Of a DNA stretch of 5,526 bases, positions 5,401-5,526 are shown piece after piece. The stretch spans positions 1 through 5,526 of the forward strand of contig CALIWP010000097.1 of assembly GCA_938046705.1 (NCBI GenBank), read 5' to 3'. Made by a program: the position numbers and the translations under genes. Numbering within the stretch: the first letter of the stretch is position 1; the number at the start of each line of letters is the position of its first letter. This DNA is from an uncultured Campylobacter sp. (lineage in GTDB: Bacteria > Campylobacterota > Campylobacteria > Campylobacterales > Campylobacteraceae). Under the pieces are notes generated by a model. That model did not search any database and was not told the DNA's origin. It saw only the letters and a list, made by a program, of their open reading frames with translations.

Positions 5401-5461
5401 TAAATTTGCAAATTTACGGCGCCGCACGGGTCTATAGGGCTCGGCGGTCGGTCCGTAAATT
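5401..5461. repeat. Inverted repeats after dctM
   Basis: Two structures overlap here. TAAATTTGCAAATTTA (5401-5416) is a perfect 16-bp palindrome starting two bases after the dctM stop codon. AATTTACGG (5411-5419) pairs with CCGTAAATT (5453-5461), and inside it CGCCG (5420-5424) pairs with CGGCG (5442-5446), giving a 14-bp interrupted stem. No U run follows directly, so it is more likely a 3' stabilising structure or other element than a terminator by itself. Confidence 0.45.
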
Positions 5462-5477
5462 ATGCACTCCTTTAGTT

Positions 5478-5513
5478 GCCTGGATTCGTTCAGGCTTAAT
5501 TTCTTGATGTTTT
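5478..5513 (+). terminator. Probable terminator of the dctPQM operon
   Basis: GCCTGGA (5478-5484) pairs with TTCAGGC (5489-5495), with one G-U pair, around a TTCG tetraloop, which is especially stable in RNA as UUCG on the plus strand. A T-rich but interrupted tail follows, ending in TTTTT at 5510-5514. Location 80 bases after dctM fits an operon terminator. The interrupted U tract lowers confidence. Confidence 0.5.
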
Positions 5514-5526
5514 TATGGTTACGGCC

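Noticed and set aside
4879..5427. Minus-strand 182-codon open frame
   Set aside because: Almost all of it is antisense to dctM, whose motifs are unmistakable. Only the part right of 5399 remains as a weak possibility and is reported as a finding.

Overview
The window looks like chromosome from a Campylobacter-type member of the Campylobacterota. The evidence is a Fe-superoxide dismutase close to the Helicobacter/Campylobacter form, a class III (anaerobic) ribonucleotide reductase, a TGn-TATAAT promoter, and AT-rich intergenic DNA full of AAATTTGA-type words around moderately GC-rich genes. An anaerobic, relatively high-GC species of the C. curvus/rectus/showae/concisus kind fits best. The species is an inference and cannot be fixed from this window.

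Layout. Positions 1-662 (minus) hold the N-terminal 220 codons of an anaerobic ribonucleoside-triphosphate reductase (nrdD), which runs off the left edge. Positions 663-995 are non-coding, with a candidate promoter, two palindromes and a GC-rich hairpin. Positions 996-1361 (minus) encode a small lipoprotein with a weak resemblance to MliC-type lysozyme inhibitors. Positions 1362-1549 are non-coding and hold several hairpins, including the sodB terminator. Positions 1550-2200 (minus) are sodB, a Fe-type superoxide dismutase with an unusual Cys-rich C-terminal tail. Positions 2201-2557 form a divergent regulatory region with a strong sodB promoter, a nested inverted repeat, a 27-bp palindrome and a dctP promoter. 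Positions 2558-5398 (plus) are a complete, tightly packed TRAP transporter operon, dctP-dctQ-dctM. Positions 5399-5526 hold inverted repeats and a probable terminator.

How the genes fit together. DctP (periplasmic binding protein), DctQ (small membrane subunit) and DctM (large membrane subunit) form one secondary transporter, probably for C4-dicarboxylates such as malate, fumarate or succinate. Such acids serve as carbon source and electron acceptor in this group. NrdD makes dNTPs without oxygen and carries an oxygen-labile glycyl radical, while SodB removes superoxide, so both suit an anaerobe or microaerophile that meets oxygen. The four enzyme and transporter families are ordinary. I found no convincing undescribed system. 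The less explained parts are the SodB tail, the lipoprotein and the palindromic elements in the intergenic regions.
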